From Xylaria sp. FL1777 (taxonomy: Eukaryota; Ascomycota; Sordariomycetes; Xylariales; Xylariaceae), in the NCBI GenBank assembly GCA_022578965.1, contig MU400665.1:34903-98902 (forward strand): a stretch of DNA of 64,000 bases, read 5' to 3'. A program made the position numbers and the translations under genes. A model generated the notes under the pieces. It saw only the letters and a list, made by a program, of their open reading frames with translations. It had not been told where the DNA came from and did no database searches. This document shows, piece by piece, positions 61,252 to 64,000 of the stretch (positions are counted from its first letter, which is position 1; every line of letters begins with the position of its first letter).

Positions 61252-62367
61252 TTATATTTCATAATTTTCAACTTTTTGAACTAGTAGTGTAACTCTTTCT
61301 TGTGCCCACCAAACCAAGCTCTCCATATGCCAGTTTTCCATCCGATCGTATTCAGTGCTGTTCCCGCCTTGCGCCTCTTGGCTTTCATCCTTGGCTTTCC
61401 TTTCATCATCCTTGTTCCTGTCCCCCATTACGCCCTGTTCCCTTCGCAACATACCGTAGTGTGCCACCATCTCGCTGTGGTACCGCATTTTTTGCAAGGC
61501 TTCTTCCATTTTTGTGCCTGATGACGTCGGCGAAGGTGAGGAGGACAGTGGCTTCGGGACTGTTGTTGCCTTGATTTGTTGCTCGACGGAGTCTAAAGCC
61601 GAGCTTGACGGCAGTGTTAATGGTAGGCATGATGTCGACGTTGAAATACCAGAGATGGGGATTGATGAACGATCAGGAGCTGAAGCAGGACTTCCTTCGC
61701 GGTCTTTGCGGTGTCCTCGTTGCTGGTGTGGTAGAGGCAATGATCGGGACTCTGTATAATGCCTTAGTATGGACTCATTTGGTCTGTGTTCTTGTTCCGG
61801 TTGATCCTTCTTGTTCTCTTGACCTCTCTCCTTACTCTTCTGATGCTTTTTGTCCTCCTTTTCAGACTTAGTCCGATTGGAAGAATGACTTTCACATTGC
61901 TTGTGTATATGATGATGATGATGATGATGATGTCGACAATGCTTGTGGTGGTGATGACTGGGACCCCTGTCACAACCACTATGGTCGCCTTGGTTTCGGG
62001 ATGTACTCGATATTACTGGGGCGTCAGACAACCTAGATGCTGGCAATAGCGGAAGAGTAGAATGAGTGACGGCACCAGGTAAGTAAGTGGCGACTCGATG
62101 GGGGTCGGGATGATCAATATGATACCCAGCACACATATGATCTTTATCCTTAGAGGTTGTGGAGGATGCAATGGTGCTTAAATGAGGCAGATGGTCGAGT
62201 ACAGTGGGACAATCGGAGGAAGAGAACAGGGTCGATTGAGGAGAGCAGGTGTTATGGTGAGTGCCCTTTTCCCGCTGTTCTGTTGTTAGTTTTTGGGTAT
62301 TTCCTAATAATAATGACCGCCAGCGATCCGCTTTGTTAGCGCTGGTGTTAATGGATTGCTTAGGCAT
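61252..62367 (-). CDS. Unknown 371-aa histidine-rich protein (paralogue of the 22.4-23.5 kb gene)
   Basis: This is a single open frame from ATG at 62367 to the stop at 61252, much longer than anything else in the window and with normal base composition. Residues 1-130 are Ser/Thr/Pro-rich and low in predicted structure. Residues 137-154 form a histidine-rich run (HHHHKHCRHHHHHHHH) that could bind metal, though this is only inferred from composition. Residues 160-225 are highly charged (Lys/Glu/Gln). Residues 226-285 are Ser/Pro-rich. The C-terminal domain, about 288-371, has YHSEMVAHYGMLRREQG at 296-312 and ESLVWWAQERVTLLV at 349-363, matching the 281-aa protein. The two blocks are separated here by about 20 extra K/D/E-rich residues. 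No signal peptide and no intron are evident. Function unknown. Confidence 0.75.
   Translation of the reverse strand: MPKQSINTSANKADRWRSLLLGNTQKLTTEQREKGTHHNTCSPQSTLFSSSDCPTVLDHLPHLSTIASSTTSKDKDHMCAGYHIDHPDPHRVATYLPGAVTHSTLPLLPASRLSDAPVISSTSRNQGDHSGCDRGPSHHHHKHCRHHHHHHHHIHKQCESHSSNRTKSEKEDKKHQKSKERGQENKKDQPEQEHRPNESILRHYTESRSLPLPHQQRGHRKDREGSPASAPDRSSIPISGISTSTSCLPLTLPSSSALDSVEQQIKATTVPKPLSSSPSPTSSGTKMEEALQKMRYHSEMVAHYGMLRREQGVMGDRNKDDERKAKDESQEAQGGNSTEYDRMENWHMESLVWWAQERVTLLVQKVENYEI
61905..61950 (-). repeat. Trinucleotide run encoding the histidine tract
   Basis: About eight consecutive ATG/ATGATG units on the plus strand read as His codons (CAT) on the coding strand. Interspersed Cys, Lys and Arg codons follow. 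A run like this may vary in length between strains without breaking the frame. Confidence 0.7.
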
Positions 62368-62399
62368 GTTTATGTTGTTGTTGAATATAAGGTGTTAGA

Positions 62400-62424
62400 T
62401 TATCTTAGGTGCCTTAGACTAAAA
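62400..62424 (-). promoter_or_regulatory. Conserved box upstream of the 371-aa gene
   Basis: The plus-strand core is GTGCCTTAGACTAAAA, preceded by TTATCTTAG. It is the least RIP-altered of the four copies (it keeps CC and GAC) and lies 33 bp from the ATG at 62367. A TATA-like TTATATAAG on the coding strand lies about 115 bp upstream of the ATG, near 62480. The large inverted repeat begins at this box. Confidence 0.5.
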
Positions 62425-63416
62425 ACATAGAACAGCGGGCTGTACTTGCTGCAAGCTATAACTTACTTTTTTTAGGGGCTTATATAAATGTATTTATAGG
62501 TTTAAAGCTTGCATTTTATGTATTTTAGTTTAAAGAACTTTTGTTGATTTTTAAACTAAAGTTTACTTTATATACGTATATATACTATTTATACTTATAG
62601 ATTATTTGTTAATAAAACTTAAAAAAAACAATTATAATATTGCTTAAGGCTTTTTATAGTAATGCTTATATTTAATGCTAACTTTATAATTAAAATATTT
62701 TATTATATTATAATATTTAAAGCTTAAATAATTAAAAATTAAGCTTTATTTATTAATTTATTAACTAGTGTTATTTTTTTACTTTATTATAAAACTATAA
62801 ACTTTTAATAATTTTAGCTTTAGCTTAATTAATAGTTATTTTTTAAAAAAACTAATAGCTTTAAAACTTTTAAAATTTATTAAAAAACTTAGCAAATTAA
62901 ATAAATTAGCTAATAATGCAGTATTAAAGTATTTATTTAGTAATTATATTTAGTATTGTATATAATATATTTTATTGCAATTAAAATATAATTAATAATA
63001 TATATTAAAATATAACTTTATATAAACTATTATAAATACTATTTTAAATTATTATTAATTTAATAAATTATATAAGCTTAAGCTTAAAGCTAAACAAATT
63101 AAGTAAATTTAATATATAATATTTTGTTATAATAATATTATATTAATAGTTTAAACTAATTATAAAAAAAACATTATATTATAAATTGTTTTAGTTATTA
63201 TATAAAGTATAATAATTTTATAGTTATATTTATTAAAACAATTAAAATATAATTAATTTAATTTAATTGCTTAAACTTTTAATATTTATTTATTTTTAAT
63301 AATAAATAATATAATAAAAGTTAGTTAATATTATATAAATAGTTATAAAAATATGTTTTTATTATTTAATAAAATAATGTTATATAAGCTAAATTAATTT
63401 TAAAATGCTTTATATA
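62402..63416 (-). repeat. 1-kb inverted repeat, right arm (upstream of the 371-aa gene)
   Basis: Partner of 51494-52508. The 200 bp nearest the gene (62402-62600) keep far more C and G than the rest, so RIP or later decay is graded away from the gene. The arms are 9.9 kb apart. Confidence 0.65.
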
Positions 63417-64000
63417 TATTATTTTTAAATTTAAATAAGCTACTTAAAAATATTTTATTAATTTGTTTTATAACTTTTTATTTAATTAAAAAATTATATT
63501 TATAGTTATTAATAAGCTTTATATAATTTATTAATAAAAAAATTTCTAAATTATATATTTTAATATATATTATATAAAAGTATTAGTTTTATAAAATCTA
63601 TTATAATTTAGCTATATTGTTATATTAAGCTTAAACGTTTAAAAGTTTATATTATTTAAAGCTAAATTTTAATAGCAAAATACTTATTTAAAAAAACTAT
63701 AATTTATTTATACTTTAATTAATTAGCTTAATATATTTTTTGTTGTTTATTTTATAAAAAAAAGTATTATTATAAAAAATTATTAGTAATTAAGTTTTTT
63801 AATTAATAAAATATAATGTAATATAATATACTTAATTTTTAAAACTATTATTTTTATAAATAGCAAAAAAAAGCTTATTATTATGCGCTATTTTTTAATA
63901 ATATTGCTTTAAAAATTAAAGTTTATTTTAATTAAAATAAAGCGCTTTATTTAAAAATATAATATAAATATATGTTTTAATAATTAATAATAGTTATATA
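63417..64000. other. AT-rich degraded DNA at the window end
   Basis: Begins where the 1-kb inverted repeat ends. No gene or repeat recognised. Confidence 0.4.

Noticed and set aside
61300..62339. Several plus- and minus-strand frames of 60-90 codons overlapping the 371-aa gene
   Set aside because: Shadows of the long minus-strand gene. No better start context, and low-complexity products such as a poly-Met run from the ATG repeat.
1..64000. Mitochondrial origin of the AT-rich sequence
   Set aside because: No rRNA, tRNA or respiratory genes, spliceosomal introns in the islands, and copies diverged by transitions as in RIP. It is nuclear.

Overview
The window looks like an AT-rich compartment of a filamentous ascomycete (Pezizomycotina-type) genome degraded by repeat-induced point mutation (RIP). 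Most of the 64 kb is A/T. The surviving C and G sit mainly in GCT/AGC contexts, long reading frames are absent, and almost every stretch that can be aligned inside the window has a diverged second copy. Three islands of ordinary base composition stand out: about 18.8-22.15 kb, 22.33-23.5 kb and 61.25-62.4 kb. Introns in the islands have fungal features (GTAAAG donor, GCTAACA branch site, CTCTCAG acceptor). No species is claimed.

Genes. Two protein genes are well supported, both on the minus strand. One is a two-exon gene (22432-23466, 281 aa after removal of a 189-nt intron). The other is a single-exon gene (61252-62367, 371 aa) with a histidine-rich tract. I do not recognise either, but their C-termini align (Y-x3-VA-x-YG-x3-R-x2-G, then E-x-L-x2-W-x3-R and a terminal LE/VE-x2-EL/I), so I read them as diverged paralogues. 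Neither has a signal peptide. A conserved box (core GTGCYTTARASTAAAA) lies 33-55 bp upstream of both ATGs. It marks the edge of a repeated module that also occurs twice without a gene (24.68 kb and 52.5 kb).

Mobile DNA. The best-defined element is a ~5.1 kb retroelement, probably a LINE. Full-length copies lie at 7088-12220 and 46067-51179, a 5'-truncated inverted copy at about 13815-17045, and smaller pieces at 53.14-53.64 kb and 60.24 kb. Target duplications of 21 and 12 bp, a TAA-repeat tail and the truncation all point to target-primed insertion. One copy sits in a site whose empty counterpart is preserved elsewhere in the window. There is also a 310-bp MITE family (5 copies, all in one orientation) and several palindromic or foldback elements. 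Two of these (28766-29199, 39189-39623) are near-identical in layout, with 8-10 bp target duplications like MULE/hAT MITEs. A third (34326-34900) has the same terminal design around a minisatellite. Others lie at 57779-58262 with a RIP-degraded copy at 18331-18808, at 59455-60172, and at 60505-60761. Large inverted repeats (51494-52508/62402-63416 and about 52509-53125/54740-55390) and a direct duplication (23519-24313/24680-25745) surround the gene modules.

The island at 18.8-22.15 kb has normal composition but no intact long gene. It holds decayed or spliced coding fragments, a possible 69-aa membrane protein and an 18-bp minisatellite. The remaining AT-rich blocks hold no gene I can support.
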